A DNA stretch of 64,000 bases from Ancylostoma caninum (lineage: Eukaryota > Nematoda > Chromadorea > Rhabditida > Ancylostomatidae), in contig JBAJFG010000102.1 of NCBI GenBank assembly GCA_037903475.1, positions 1,452,001 to 1,516,000 of the forward strand. The letters are read 5' to 3'. Within the stretch, counting starts at the first letter, position 1. Each line of letters begins with the position of its first letter. The notes below the pieces were generated by a model. That model saw only the letters and a list, made by a program, of their open reading frames with translations, was not told where the DNA came from and did no database searches. This document shows, piece by piece, positions 36,101 through 44,477 of the stretch. The position numbers and the translations under genes were made by a program.

Positions 36101-37921
36101 GATTTGATTGTAAATTCCGATCTAACACAAAGGAGTCATTGTCGTTTTCAATTTGACAGAGCGATATCTGAAAAGAAAGCGGAGAAGACAATCCGCCCGA
36201 AACGGAAAGAAAAGATAGTATTCACGGAAGAGGAGGTCGAAGTTGAGATTGTTCAGTATCGATGAACATGAGAACGGTGAGGTATACATGTGCCTAAGCT
36301 CAAAAGCAGATCAACCAATCAAGGATGGATAATTCAAAAATAAAGAAAGAGGAAAGAAAAATGAAAAAAAGGAAAACACGGTCGTTGTAACGAGTAAGCA
36401 CGATTATGTTCTGCGAGATTCTGGTCCAAACATGGACGAGAATCAAAATTTGGCATCGAGCCGGATCCTGAAGAAGTGTCAATTTTCTGCTCCCTATCGT
36501 CTATTTGACATGAAATTCTTTTCATTATGTAGTTCGGGGAATATGTACGAAATTTCATTTGCTTGTTGTCACAATTTACCTCTGAAAATTACCCATGAGA
36601 TGTCATGGTCAGGTCTGGATGCATCATTCAGATTACCTACGGTGAACGAGTTACTAACGTGTTCAAATTTACCCTTTACCTGGCACCCACCATCTTTACC
36701 CATACTAGAAGTTGCTTGCACGAAGTCTTTGTCATGCCCACGGAAAAAACTTCCTTTCATTGGATCCATATTAATATAACTTTTGAAAACATCAATTAAT
36801 GAAACAATCAAAAAAAAAAAACTAAACACAAAACTTTATACTATTTCATTGTAAGTGGAATATTCTAATTTAAATTAAAAGTTCAAATACATTTGTTTGC
36901 CTATCCTCCTAATGACGCATCCGGGCCAGGGATGTTGAGCTTTTCACCTGGAACGGCATTGCGGCTCTACGATTTGTTAAGTCATCCAAATGGCCAATCA
37001 CAGAGTTAAGCAGCTGTGTGTGTGTTTGGGTACAATGTTCCACACCCTCTTCCCAAATTTTAGTAAATACGGAAACTGGGGAATTAGTGAAAATTTAAGG
37101 ATTAGGGAGTAAATAGACGAGCGAAAGATAAGAGATGAGATGTGAGAACTTATAAAATTTGAGGAAAATAACCACACTGCATTTCTGTAGGTATAGAAAG
37201 CCTCCAGGTGTAGTAGTGCCAGATATATTAGATTTTAAACAAAGATAAGTGCATTTCAAGGGGAAATACGTGAAAAATGCTAGTCAAAACGGGTGTGGCC
37301 TTGTTGCTCACTCACGTTTAAGACAAATACCAACAAAAAATAGCATCTCCAGATTTAGCCAATCACATTAGAGCCAAATTTGTACCAGATGTTCAAATCC
37401 CCTATTCTGGAATCTCATGTATCGCCCGGTTTGGACGAGTTTCCGTTGCTGCAGCTAGAGCTAGCCGGGCAGCAAATTTGCTGTGCAAAAACTTATGTTT
37501 GAGTGCACTTCGCGCCTTCGTATCAAATGACACCAACTATTGTGGCGTGCTTCTCCGTAGTATAAACAGCTCTCAAAGCACAACAATAGCTGCAAAGCAT
37601 GGAAAAATCGATATTTATGAACGTCACATTCTGCTATGGCGCCAAGTTTTCGCAGCCGGCGAACGGCCAGTTGGCGATTTGTCATATTGTAAACAAACAT
37701 AAAAAACATAGAAATAGCACGGGCACATAAAGTGAAAAGAAATCAATAAATCGATAATCGAAGGAGTGATGATGAGAACTCACAGCGAAACGATCCACGA
37801 GCGTAGTGTAACTGCTGGTCGGCAGTTCGATCAAACCATTAAGGCTGTTCGAACGCGACATACTCAGCTGATGTACGGAACGCGACAGCGAGCGTCGCAG
37901 CCGCGACATGCGAGCGTTCAT
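6111..37921 (-). CDS. NOSTRIN-like F-BAR/HR1/SH3 protein, 14 coding exons
   Basis: Membrane-curving, actin-linked adaptor of the F-BAR family, 536 aa. Minus-strand exons: 37921-37784, 25452-25367, 24307-24227, 23989-23927, 23448-23367, 23121-22978, 22761-22670, 22421-22289, 19825-19706, 13046-12906, 12823-12673, 12601-12492, 12433-12293, 6239-6111. All introns are GT-AG and phases agree. F-BAR spans about residues 50-300 (FHYSKTLKKISANL near 80), HR1 about 322-400, a proline-rich linker about 412-447, and SH3 about 478-535 (RVLYDF, DDWLIG, GRFPTSYV). Order, length and local motifs fit NOSTRIN (about 506 aa in human) better than TOCA/CIP4 proteins, which share the same architecture. Weak points: exon 1 is linked only by phase across 12.3 kb; its frame stays open to 38097, so the N-terminus may be longer; the exon 10 donor (ATT|GTGGGC) is poor. 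Two opposite-strand genes lie in introns 1 and 9. Confidence 0.82.
6797..7028. mobile_element. fold-back (MITE-like) element, copy 2
   Basis: This is homologous to the element at 3705-3956. It shares CATCTGACAACAGTGCAGCACG at the left, GTAGAAACCCTAGCAGCAAC inside, and GCGTTCGTACTGCATCAGA at the right, with the same inverted arrangement. It is more diverged and lies in the last intron of the F-BAR gene. Confidence 0.65.
7029..7388. other. intron sequence, nothing recognised
   Basis: Last-intron sequence of the F-BAR gene between the fold-back element and the tandem duplication. I see no exon, element end or repeat here. Confidence 0.5.
7389..8467. repeat. tandem ~560-bp duplication (two copies)
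   Basis: Copy 1 starts near 7389 (TTAAACAAAGCGCCGTAAGG) and ends near 7951. Copy 2 starts near 7953 and runs to 8467, where a mariner interrupts it, resuming at 9708. The copies are close to identical over long blocks, for example from GTACGCAGCAGGAAAACC to CGATTGTGTAGTCAC. Copy 1 alone carries a snap-back hairpin at 7461-7510 and a doubled CGTTCGTTTCGAGAAAGCTTC unit near 7851-7891; copy 2 has a single unit. Open frames run through both copies on several frames, but none resembles a known protein. Confidence 0.85.
8468..9705 (+). mobile_element. complete mariner element, 1,238 bp, TA target duplication
   Basis: The terminal inverted repeats are identical for about 31 bp. The left begins TTAGGGTGAGTCATAAGTTT and the right end is its reverse complement. 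A TA duplicate sits at 8466-8467 and 9706-9707. The empty site survives in the neighbouring repeat copy, where CATTGTATATCCAATC is uninterrupted near 7935-7950. The element encodes one mariner transposase frame on the plus strand and lies in the last intron of the F-BAR gene. Confidence 0.95.
8626..9639 (+). pseudogene. mariner transposase, intact except stop at codon 3
   Basis: DNA cut-and-paste transposase of the mariner family. From 8650 to 9639 the frame is uninterrupted. It has an N-terminal helix-turn-helix DNA-binding region (HYFERGFTAAQACKEIR, then a second helical region ending GCSQSTALRLLRK) and a DD34D catalytic core: D in TCDEKW, D in LLWDKCRPH, and D in YSPDLAPSDYH, with exactly 34 residues between the second and third. 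WDKCRPH replaces the usual HDNARPH-type motif. The natural start appears to be ATG at 8626, in frame with the rest, but codon 3 is TAA. The next in-frame ATG lies well inside the DNA-binding domain. The copy is therefore young but probably cannot make full-length transposase unless initiation is non-canonical. Confidence 0.88.
9717..11160. repeat. 60-bp satellite array, about 24 units
   Basis: Head-to-tail units carry ACGGGTCCACCGATGGAGAA, AGGGCCCGCCGTGGCCCAGT and GCTGTGGGGAACGCCAAGA. The register is exactly 60 bp over much of 9780-10280. Variant units replace GGGTCCACCGATGG with GTGGGCAGCTAAGG or GTGGGTCCAGCTATGG. Units decay gradually after about 10680, with the last recognisable traces near 11150. 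The period is a multiple of three and the unit lacks stops in several frames, so long repetitive open frames appear on both strands; they are not evidence of a gene. Confidence 0.93.
11380..12180 (-). pseudogene. decayed CR1/jockey-type LINE reverse transcriptase
   Basis: Non-LTR retrotransposon remnant in the last intron of the F-BAR gene. The frame at 12179-11748 shows the RT palm: a DFAKAF start, VPQGGVLFPILSLLFTSEI (usual form VPQGSVLGPLLF) and the catalytic YADDVKIY. It then jumps to the C-terminal DIPSLESRRRLFDVRMVYKIL block, so the stretch between palm and thumb has been deleted. A separate frame at 11714-11529 carries the end of the protein (TSITRGGDVEIFYGRPRTS, then AYLSLSKNAPAL). 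Short tandem TACA/TAAA tracts near 11335-11410 would be the 3' tail on this strand. Truncation, internal deletion and frame change make it dead. Confidence 0.82.
13047..15400. other. intron 9 of the F-BAR gene, upstream of the GT92 gene
   Basis: Non-coding as far as I can tell. It contains a (TTTA) tail-like tract near 13554-13570, AT-rich sequence, and the inverted repeat at 14741-14992. It should also include the promoter of the plus-strand GT92 gene, for which I see no distinctive element. Confidence 0.5.
14741..14992. mobile_element. inverted-repeat (MITE-like) element, ~57-bp arms
   Basis: The left arm 14741-14797 and right arm 14935-14992 are inverted copies. Their inner edges share a perfect 21-bp block (GACTTTGTCTGCAATTACGA plus C, and its complement), with weaker pairing outward through GGTGGCATCT and GCTACCAGAC/GCTAACAGAC. 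The loop is about 137 bp. No coding capacity. Confidence 0.65.
15392..15424 (+). promoter_or_regulatory. likely spliced-leader acceptor and 5' UTR of the GT92 gene
   Basis: CAATTTTCCTAG ends at 15403, followed by a 21-nt leader and ATG at 15425. A nematode-type acceptor directly before a start codon, with no upstream coding exon in phase, fits trans-splicing. This is an inference; an ordinary cis 5' exon is possible. Confidence 0.5.
15425..19308 (+). CDS. GT92 (DUF23) family glycosyltransferase, 9 exons, 498 aa
   Basis: Predicted Golgi type II membrane glycosyltransferase of family GT92; characterised nematode and animal members transfer galactose, but the substrate here is unknown. Exons: 15425-15556, 15626-15733, 16612-16767, 16825-16946, 17001-17190, 17529-17672, 17776-17897, 18729-18998, 19056-19308; all GT-AG and phase-consistent. 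Residues 1-15 are basic and cytosolic, and 15-29 form a short hydrophobic anchor (LTAMCAVATFLILAI). The lumenal catalytic region shows CVKGMDF (end of exon 5), LVEWLEAQYLFGV, HYEQQGKLVQIPLTLPG, LIPYNDCLYR and the acidic LDIDE metal-binding motif at 336-340. It ends in LFKLNLLE. AATAAA overlaps the TAA stop (19305-19310). The whole gene lies antisense inside intron 9 of the F-BAR gene. Exon 3 has a decayed upstream duplicate. Confidence 0.92.
16060..16611. repeat. tandem repeats in GT92 intron 2 with a dead copy of exon 3
   Basis: A CCCACGCGTGCGGTCGCGGT-like block, preceded by ACGCAAATTTTT-like sequence, recurs near 16103, 16222, 16387 (diverged) and 16515. After the second block, ATGCCGAGAAGAGTGCTATTT and the first ~60 nt of exon 3 appear at 16283-16380, then again as the live exon at 16581-16680. 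The first copy lacks the TATTCAG acceptor and differs at several codons, so it is an exon duplicate in decay. Confidence 0.8.
18325..18560. repeat. dispersed ACCCATGGGTAATC repeat copy in GT92 intron 7
   Basis: TTTACCCAGGGTTAGCATACC, TCATGGGTAATTCTGATGATGC and GTAACCGTACCCATATGAGATTACCC are variants of the phrases seen at 33.2-33.5 and 57.6-58.0 kb. The long minus-strand open frame here belongs to this repeat, not to an exon. Confidence 0.55.
20518..20584. other. perfect 23-bp hairpin with GC-rich loop
   Basis: CCAGAACTGCTCGTATCCTA plus GAA at 20518-20540 is the exact reverse complement of 20562-20584. The 21-nt centre is itself partly self-complementary (GCCGCG/CGCGGC), so the stem can extend. 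It lies in intron 8 of the F-BAR gene, antisense to that gene and downstream of GT92. Confidence 0.85.
21295..21560. repeat. dispersed CTTGTCGACAA-rich repeat, copy 1
   Basis: The segment is built of repeated, both-orientation variants of AACTTGTCGACAAGC, AGCTTGTCGACAATTTGC and CTTGTTGACAACG. The copy at 48940-49400 has the same vocabulary, including TGACGTCATGATGCCATCC, the complement of a phrase found here (GGCATGATGACGTCAAG). Confidence 0.6.
21655..21808. mobile_element. truncated copy of the CAGTGGCGGACG hAT MITE
   Basis: This matches the right half of the element at 44478-44757: TACTTTACAATACAAATAAA, then AATTGTTTATTTTTATCATTATTTTT, CCCGCCCACTTTCTGCGTC and a terminal CGCCACTG at 21801-21808. 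The left terminus is missing. Confidence 0.75.
23480..23600. repeat. dispersed TTACCCAGGGTAAA repeat, short inverted copy
   Basis: ACATTACCCAGGGTAAAGGTGTTG at the left and CACGTTTACCCTGGGTAATCTC at the right form inverted ends of a ~90-bp element. This is the most compact version of the family in the window. Confidence 0.65.
25190..25245 (+). other. CTGACGAAGGC...GCCGAAACGTTAG motif
   Basis: CTCTGACGAAGGCGAGTAAGCCGAAACG is followed by TTAGTCGAATAAAG. It has the order CTGANGA, short stem, GAAAC seen in hammerhead cores and in 3' regions of some animal retroelements. I cannot close stem III or stem I, so I do not call a ribozyme. Confidence 0.3.
28080..28500. repeat. direct duplication, ~120 bp, two diverged copies
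   Basis: CTTCGCATAAAAATGATACATTGTACTATCGT at 28110-28142 recurs as CTCGCATAAAAATGATAGATTGTACTCTCGT at 28404-28434. Both are followed by AACGTAACA, a TTTTGTACAT block and TCACATTGTTGG. Neither copy looks coding. Confidence 0.7.
29291..29515. mobile_element. GC-rich inverted-repeat element
   Basis: The left arm (CTGCCGCGTCGCATC then CGCGGCAGACCAGCTGGACGCTGT) pairs with the reverse complement of the right arm (ACCGCGCCGCACCAC then TGCGGCAGACCAGCAAGACGCTGT). Arms are about 65 bp and imperfect. No transposase. The GC content is far above the surroundings. Confidence 0.65.
31001..32160 (+). CDS. possible nested gene fragment (two exon-like blocks)
   Basis: Unrecognised. Block 1 (31001-31177, donor AGG|GTAAAT) starts with an ATG and encodes about 59 residues. 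Its first 20 or so are hydrophobic (MCAVPHHLYLYALIVCAST) and could be a signal peptide. A TTTTTTGCTTAG acceptor lies 31 nt upstream of the ATG. Block 2 (32015-32160) follows a GATTTACCAG acceptor in matching phase and encodes about 48 residues (AIPSLSNVQARCANYVRKC...). The inverted-repeat element at 31613-31889 would lie in the intron. I could not find a third exon or a match to any family, and both blocks could be chance open frames. Confidence 0.22.
31613..31889. mobile_element. inverted-repeat (MITE-like) element, ~70-bp arms
   Basis: The left end ACAGTGGACGCCAGTGACGG and the reverse complement of the right end AAAGTGGACGTCAGTGGCGG pair. The arms continue through GGTGGNNCATCC, TCGAG/TCGAA and CGCAACCGCGCCGCGCGC. 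The centre has no coding capacity. Confidence 0.75.
33150..33560. repeat. dispersed TTACCC repeat cluster
   Basis: Several family phrases occur together: AACTTACCCAATGAGGG, CCAGGCACCCATCAACATGTTTAC, ACACCCATGGGTAATTATGACG, GTGAGATTACCCACCC and TTTACCCTTGGTAATCTCAATGG. This is probably two or three overlapping copies. Confidence 0.6.
34170..36265 (+). CDS. small secreted protein of unknown family, 5 exons, ~122 aa
   Basis: I do not recognise the family. Exons: 34170-34224, 34469-34592, 35833-35895, 36025-36045, 36160-36265. Exon 1 encodes a signal peptide (MFTSIIMTLLYLIFANWL) and ends at a consensus GTAAGT donor. Exon 2 encodes AGPQPTGNEMARVFKQISDE and then a Trp/Phe/Lys-rich stretch. Exon 3 encodes SFKLKSKPVGRDFWETQTCQ. 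Exon 4 is a mini-exon holding the second cysteine. Exon 5 is strongly charged (EKKAEKTIRPKRKEK, then an acidic run ending in IVQYR). Only two cysteines are expected in the mature protein. Phases agree throughout, though the exon 4 donor could be 36043 rather than 36045, which would change the tail. Exon 2 has a decayed duplicate at 34975-35150. The gene is nested antisense in intron 1 of the F-BAR gene. Confidence 0.6.
34975..35150 (+). pseudogene. decayed duplicate of secreted-protein exon 2 and its flank
   Basis: GGATTTTCGTAGGGATAGTTT, CGGCTCTGCTT, ATGAATCGAAATTT and CCCGCAGCCAACA match 34371-34515 in order, including the intron before the exon and the CTCCAAG/CTCCTAG acceptor position. In the coding part, CCAACA is followed by TGA, and the later frame is broken, so it cannot replace exon 2. 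Confidence 0.78.
36266..37783. other. remainder of F-BAR intron 1
   Basis: It contains a dispersed TTACCC repeat near 36585-36740 and otherwise AT-rich sequence. Open frames around 37461-37709 exist on both strands, but I see no splice-bounded exon or known motif. Confidence 0.45.
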
Positions 37922-38106
37922 CGTTGTTGTCGATGCGTGCGTGCGATACAGCGACGTCCGTTGCGAGAGAAGTCGCAAAATGTGCTGCACAACCACCTGT
38001 GGGCGTGGCGGGGGCGCGGCCGACGGGGTCGCTCCGACTTTTCGCGTGTTCTTCTCTCGCGGGGTGTCGCCACCACCTGCGTGTACTCGTCGTTCGCCTG
38101 AAACAT
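37922..38106 (-). promoter_or_regulatory. 5' leader of the F-BAR gene with acceptor at 38098
   Basis: On the minus strand GCATGTTTCAG ends at 38098. The exon then runs to the donor at 37784. The frame of the coding exon is open without a stop back to 38097, as though two bases of a split codon were left over. So this is either a spliced-leader acceptor with an open 5' UTR, or an internal acceptor of a longer protein whose first exon is upstream, perhaps in the proline/serine-rich minus frame near 38478-38240. Confidence 0.4.
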
Positions 38107-41100
38107 GCGTTCTTGCTAAGCCACGCCCACTGCGATAAGTTGTCGTTGACGCACGCGAATAAAACGCCCGCGACGGACCATATCAATTACAATACATAGT
38201 GGCGAGAATCTGGTTGAGCTCGCTCTCTGCACACTCCTCGAATAGCATAGTATTTCGTCGTGGCGAGAAGAAATGGGTTATGTCTCAATAGCTGCGTATC
38301 GATGGGCGTTAATGATTGATGCGACATTGGATAAATAGTCGTAATTGGCGATGGTTCAAATGGAAGAGTGTGCAAAGAAGTCTGTAATTGCGGACTTGTT
38401 CGTAAATTGCGCGTTTGCAGAGGTTTTAGCGGGGAAAATGGGCAATAGGACAGAAGACGTCTCGAGACTAGCATCTTTCCAGGATGTCGGAGAAACCTGA
38501 TGGTTACAGCGGGCGTTGAAAAGTTGAATGACACTATGTAGAACAAAATAAGGTTTTTAAGGCTGTAGAGATGATGTACATGAGAAAATCTCGATGGGAA
38601 ACCGGATGAAATACGGAGCAATTGAAAAATTACATCCTAATGGCCCACTATACATGTCACAGTATCAAATTGGAAAAGAAGGTCAAATTACTGGAAAAGC
38701 TTTCCCAGCTTTGGTCAAAGGGCAAGTAGTAGCTACACAAGAGTGGCGAAAAAAAATCAAGAAGGAAGGTGAGGAGTGAGACGTGGCAAAAATTTTGGAT
38801 ATTTGGACTTGTATCGGGAATAAAACTTCAAAAATCGTGAATTAGAGCAGACAACTGGAAACAAACTACCAAAATTTTTTAAATATTCGCAAAAATTTCG
38901 GAGAAAAACCTCGACCCGCTCTTGGCACGGGGGGGGGTGACTAGGCACAGCAAGAAAAGGAAGGAAAAACTGAGACCCGAGATGTAAAATAAAGTTTGTA
39001 AATTCTTCACGACAGTAAAACTCGCAGATAATCTATTACTCCTTCTATTTTCATTCTCAATTTTACTATATTTATTTTGTTTACCATGATATTTTTGAGA
39101 AAACTTGGGGAACGAGTGTTTCTTGCAGGAAAAGCTATACCACATTGATATTTCCTGAACGCTAAACCTCAGAGAAAGGGAATAGAAGCTTAACCAGGGA
39201 AGGGAGTTTCCAGATGATTTGCGATAGATGTCCGGAAAACTACGGAAATTTCCTTTCCAGAAATACTAAGAAATACTGAGAACTACGAGGTACGAGGTAC
39301 TACGAGGTCTTTATGTTTCGGACCTTTAAATCTGTCATTAGTATGATTGGAACTAGCTTATTTTTTCCTTGAGTCTGTATTTTTGAAATCATGGGCATTC
39401 TCCTGCACGGGATTCCGGGGTTTCCAGAAAAGTTACCGCTGTGACAGAAAATTTTCTGATGAAGCCGTTTAGGGTAGTAAATTATTGTAATGCCATGTAC
39501 GTTGCAAAAAATATTGCAAACAACAATAATAAAACTCAAATCCTATAAACCTTGAAAATCTCACTTAATGAAAAAAAATTTTTGCAGAAAAATTCGCTAT
39601 AAAAGGTAAATTTATAAAAATCAGAAGCGCTTCCTTGGTCTGGTGCCGCCCAACTCCCTTGAAGGCCCATCACACCTCAACGACCTTATCGTATCTGTAT
39701 AGATCTCTTTAGAAAGTCGCATACGAGTTCATGTTACAGCAGTGCGCGATTTTACCTAATGGACACCAGTTTGCCTGGCAAGAGAGTCTACTTTCGTAAG
39801 TCGTTCGACGTCAGAATCAGAACGAGCTCCTAAACCATAACTTGTATTCATTTCTTTTACTGTAAGTACCTTAACTATTGTCTTTCCAGTATAAGAACCT
39901 CATCATATCCAAGATAATGCTAGAAGTGGACAACTGACACATCTTAGCCCAGAGTCTCAGTGTGCACTCAATTGCCTAACAAAGCAAAGCCATCACTGGA
40001 ACCAGTCGGTAAGTTTTCCCCGGCGAGAAAAACCACTGCAGGTGACTTCAATCCTTTTACCCAAAACCAGCGGGATACACATTCTGGGCTACCGTACCTC
40101 ACATAAACCTTTCACTTGGCGAGAATTGGTCGAGATTAACACGCGAAAAAGCTACTTATCCGCGTCGTTTCTCTGCCGGTATAACCAGCCCTGTCAGAAC
40201 GTGTTCCCTGCAAGCCATTTTTCCCAGGATAACTCGTCCACTGCTGTAAGATGAGTTCGTATGTGTCTTTCTATAGAGACCCATGCAATTATGATAGGGT
40301 CGTCATGGTGTAGTGCACCTTTAATGCTGTTGGGCGTGACCAGGAAAAGGAAGCACATAAAATGGTCATGGTATACTATAATTTATTGCCTGTATGGCAA
40401 ATTCAACACAAAAACTTCCATTGATAGCGACGACCTTTCGAGAAATTCCAAAATTCTCCAGAATACCCCCAGTGTGCCTGAACCATGCGTTTTTTTGCTA
40501 AAAATTCCTCAGAAAGCACAAATATTTCGACTTGACTTCTTGAAAAACACAGATTTCCCTGCCATATTGAATTCCTATGTATTTCAGGATATTATATTAC
40601 TTATTCTTACTGGCAGTGTGCCAGAATGCTCCGAAAAACCTCAAGAAGAGGAGTCAGACCACCCGTGCCTGTAGGTAAACACCCTTCTAGGGTCTGTTGG
40701 CAGAAAAAAAACGGCTAGTTTCTGTTTGAATACGGGATTTCCTCCACTGGATGCCGCACCGGCACGGAACTCTTGAATGGGCAGCGCAAAGTGGCTCCGA
40801 AACGTCTAGGATGTCAAAACGGCAGGGGGATAATAGTGGATTCGGCTGTGGCACAACTGTAACAATGCTAGCAACTGCAAAATTCCGCTTCAGAAGCTAT
40901 ATCATCTTGGTGCATCTATCCGTTCGTCAACTCGTACGTCCGTCCGCATTGCGTACGTTTCAGCATTAGCTGAGAGGCTTTTCTTGAGCATGTGGTGATG
41001 GGTTGAGTCCAGTAAGGAAAAGAAGCAGCACAGGACGTAAGAAAAACGCTCGCATTAGCCCTACTTGCATTCGTCTCGTCCATCTCGAGGCAACTGGCTC

Positions 41101-41979
41101 ACAAGAAACCAAGAAAGGCCCAGCCCAATTGTCCCATCATCATTATTATAATCATCTCGAAAATGACCGCTTGTACGCTGGCGTATCGTCAGCAATCAGT
41201 TGATGCACAGCTAATGCTCGTTCTTACGTGAATGTCAGCCATTTAGCCAAAAGTGACCAGACTCTACACTCATTCACGGACGCTCATTCGGCAAAAACGT
41301 TCCCTAAAGAGGACGGAGACAATTGCTAACTAGGGACGAATCGTTGAACGAGGCCAAAACGACGCTGACCCCCTGGCTTGCAGAACTGGTTTTTCGTGGA
41401 ACCAGTTGGCGCAAGGGAGCATTTTGACGATTATACTGTATAAAGAAGTTGCAAGTTACGCGTGATTTGCTCGTCTGAATAGGAGAGAAGAAAATCGATC
41501 AGAGCGGAAGATAGCTAGAGGTTTACAGATTGGGCAAAAGGGTTGCATGGAGAGTTTTACTTGTTATGAAAAAAAATCTATACGATAATTGAGGAATTGG
41601 GAGGTGGATCACCTTGAATGTTCCACAGAGTGTCGCTAATGAGTGACACAAGCCCAGAACCTTATTACATCAACTGATCTGCCTGCTAATGGTTTACCTC
41701 ATGTGGTTGCTTTGAAAGCAGTTTATTTTATTCAGTGGTGACATGAAAGGCGCTCATATGTACATATTTTATAATAGAACTAATGTTCCTGAATGAACTA
41801 CTACACAGTAAATGATGTTGACCTGGAAGATACGAAAAATCCATACCAGGTGCATGCTTCTGTATAACGAAGGATACGTAAGTTCAACCGCAACCCTGAC
41901 GCAACTCAAACGCTCGCTACGCTGACGCAATTGAGACTCACGCATTTGAGACCTAGTCGTGATTCGCGGCTGCGGCGCT

Positions 41980-42011
<32 letters not shown>

Positions 42012-44477
42012 TACATCACAAGGATGTGCCATCAACTATCGTGGCAAGACCTGGAGTCGGAATCAGATCAAATTGAATCAGACGAACGAAGAACAGGAAA
42101 TAAAATAGTTGGAGTCAAGTTAGGAAAGCAATACAATAAAAAATTCGAGGCAGCAACACACTTGACTCATTAAAGAAGGACGAGATAGCCCTCACCTTAG
42201 TTCCTGAAGAAATTACGAACCTTTTTTTCTATTGAAAGAGACGCTCCAACGAAAATAAAATCTGCAAGCGCTTGGTGAGGTGAACTGCAAGTGTATTTGC
42301 ACTCCGAGTGTGAATCTTGCGTTGACGGATCTTCATAAAAAATCCTCCTCGGATAAATACGTGCGTCTGACGCGCGACTGACATGCGCATCTGGACATAC
42401 AAATTGCCCTATAGCCCACCACAAGCATAATCCCCTCGCTAAACCCCCCGATATTCTACTGCATGGAGGCAGTACTGTTTAAAATCCAATTGTTCTAAAT
42501 TTGATTTCTTTGACAAAAAAACTTTCATCAAAAAGTACAAATGCTCATTGTATAAAATGTTCACTATTGTGGTCATCGAAACGGGAAAGAAGGTAATCGA
42601 GAGAACAATTAACAGGGATAAACGAATGGGTTTCGGATCAATCACCAGTACAAAAACAAAATCCATAAAAATCATGGGAATACCAGGAAATCACCAGAAA
42701 ACTCCTGCAGTTCCTTCAAATAATGCGTACTCGAGCAATTCCGGTAGAGTTAAACGAACAGTACAGGGCTAACCGTAGAAATACCATTGCCAGCGAAAGC
42801 GGCTAATTCACCCCGATGACCCAAATCCTATGTTGACGCGTAACCGCTTGGATTCGCAATGATATGCGCACGCTCATAGATCATCTCACAGTAGCAATTC
42901 GAGCGGCCCATACTGCACGGAATGTGTTTAACCATCTGTGGGAGGGAATAGGGGAACAAAGAACTGATGGTGCAGGATGAGGAATGTCGAGGAAAAAGAA
43001 CAAAGAAAAAGAAAAAAGAAACACAGGAAAAACGAAAAGGAATTGAAACTGTGGATAGGAAGGAAAGAAAAAAAATAAATAAGAAAATCAAAGAAATCAT
43101 CAAATCACTTTTCCTGGCAGTTATTGTTTCAAAGAGAGAAGAACTTCGGCAATAATTTCTGATTGTGAGCTTCCAAGGAACACTGCATTTCATACAAGTT
43201 GGTTGTTAATGAGATTCATTCTAGAGGTACGACAAATGATTCCGAATTGGGTAACTGAACCGAGCCAACCACATTAGTAATTGAGCCAAACATTAGCAAT
43301 TGAGTCAGGATTTTGAATCAACAAAAAAGGAAAAAAAGCATATCCGCTTCAGGTGACGTGGACACACAGCTCTAACAGAGTTCGCGTCCTTTGTACACCT
43401 TCCTTTGTGAAAAAATGTAAACTTTCAGTCCAACACAATTTCAAGATTGAAAAAGAGGGCTCTTTTTCCAATTTCCAATTTTCGAAGGTAACTAATATAA
43501 CTAGGACCGAATAATACATTAGATGCCTATCGATTTATTCGATGTTCGGAAATTCGATTTCAAATAAGTCTATGTATAGCTCGGTTGTTTGAAAAAGAAA
43601 GAGTAATGGAATCATTCAAACATAGTAAAGAGGCATTTAGGTCCACCTGCTTACTGAAAACTTGAATTCTTCGGAATTCTAGTCCTGGATAAATAATTAA
43701 ATAAATTAAAGTATTCGGTTTTTATTCGGTCCTGAGTATAGTATTTGACAAAATTATCAAAGACTCGCTAAACTGTATGGATACGATGAAAGAATAGACA
43801 CAGAATTACGCGTACCACAGGATGAACCTAGAAGACGAAATTAGCAAGATTTCGATCTGTGTGTACGAGAGGGCTCGCCACTCTGCGCAGATGGCCTTCG
43901 CGCCCGCTAAATCGCCACGAATGCGCTAAACCTTTTGTTGCGCACCAGCAAATAGATTATTATCGCTTTCTCCCGTTTTCGTCCACTATTTCTCTTCTCC
44001 CCCTTTTTTCAGCTCAGAAAGCACAACAGGACGGAAATATGATCAGTTCTCTTTTGATCCCCAATTTTTCCTAGGTCTTTTTTTTGCTTTCCTAAAGAAA
44101 TAAGTAAGAGGTGCTGCTTGATCGCAGAAGAAAACAAAAAATACCCGTATTTGAAGAAGAAATGGAATTATGAATGAGTGGGTCGAGAAGAGAACAAAGA
44201 GAGAACAAAGAAAAGGAAGAGAACTATGGAAAGGGGCAAAAGGGGCAAAACAGGAGAATCATCCACTACGCAGTTATCCTAGATTTTAGTAAAACTGCTT
44301 TTCTAATTGAATGTTTTTAACATGAGCCATATACCATAGCCAAATTCTACATCATCAGGAAATTTATTTTCTCAGGAGATCGACCATTTGAAAGACCTAA
44401 AAATCAGTTCATAAAGAAACAATCTCACTGACCACTTAAAAATATCGACTGTCCAAAAAAGGGGTCTACTCAAATAC

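Noticed and set aside
38594..38779. 61-codon plus-strand frame starting MGNRMKYGAIEKLHPNGPLY
   Set aside because: The composition is protein-like and it ends near a GTGAGG donor-like site, but there is no acceptor, partner exon or family match.
42967..43155. Lysine/glutamate-rich 62-codon plus frame
   Set aside because: It arises from A-rich low-complexity DNA, with no splice context.
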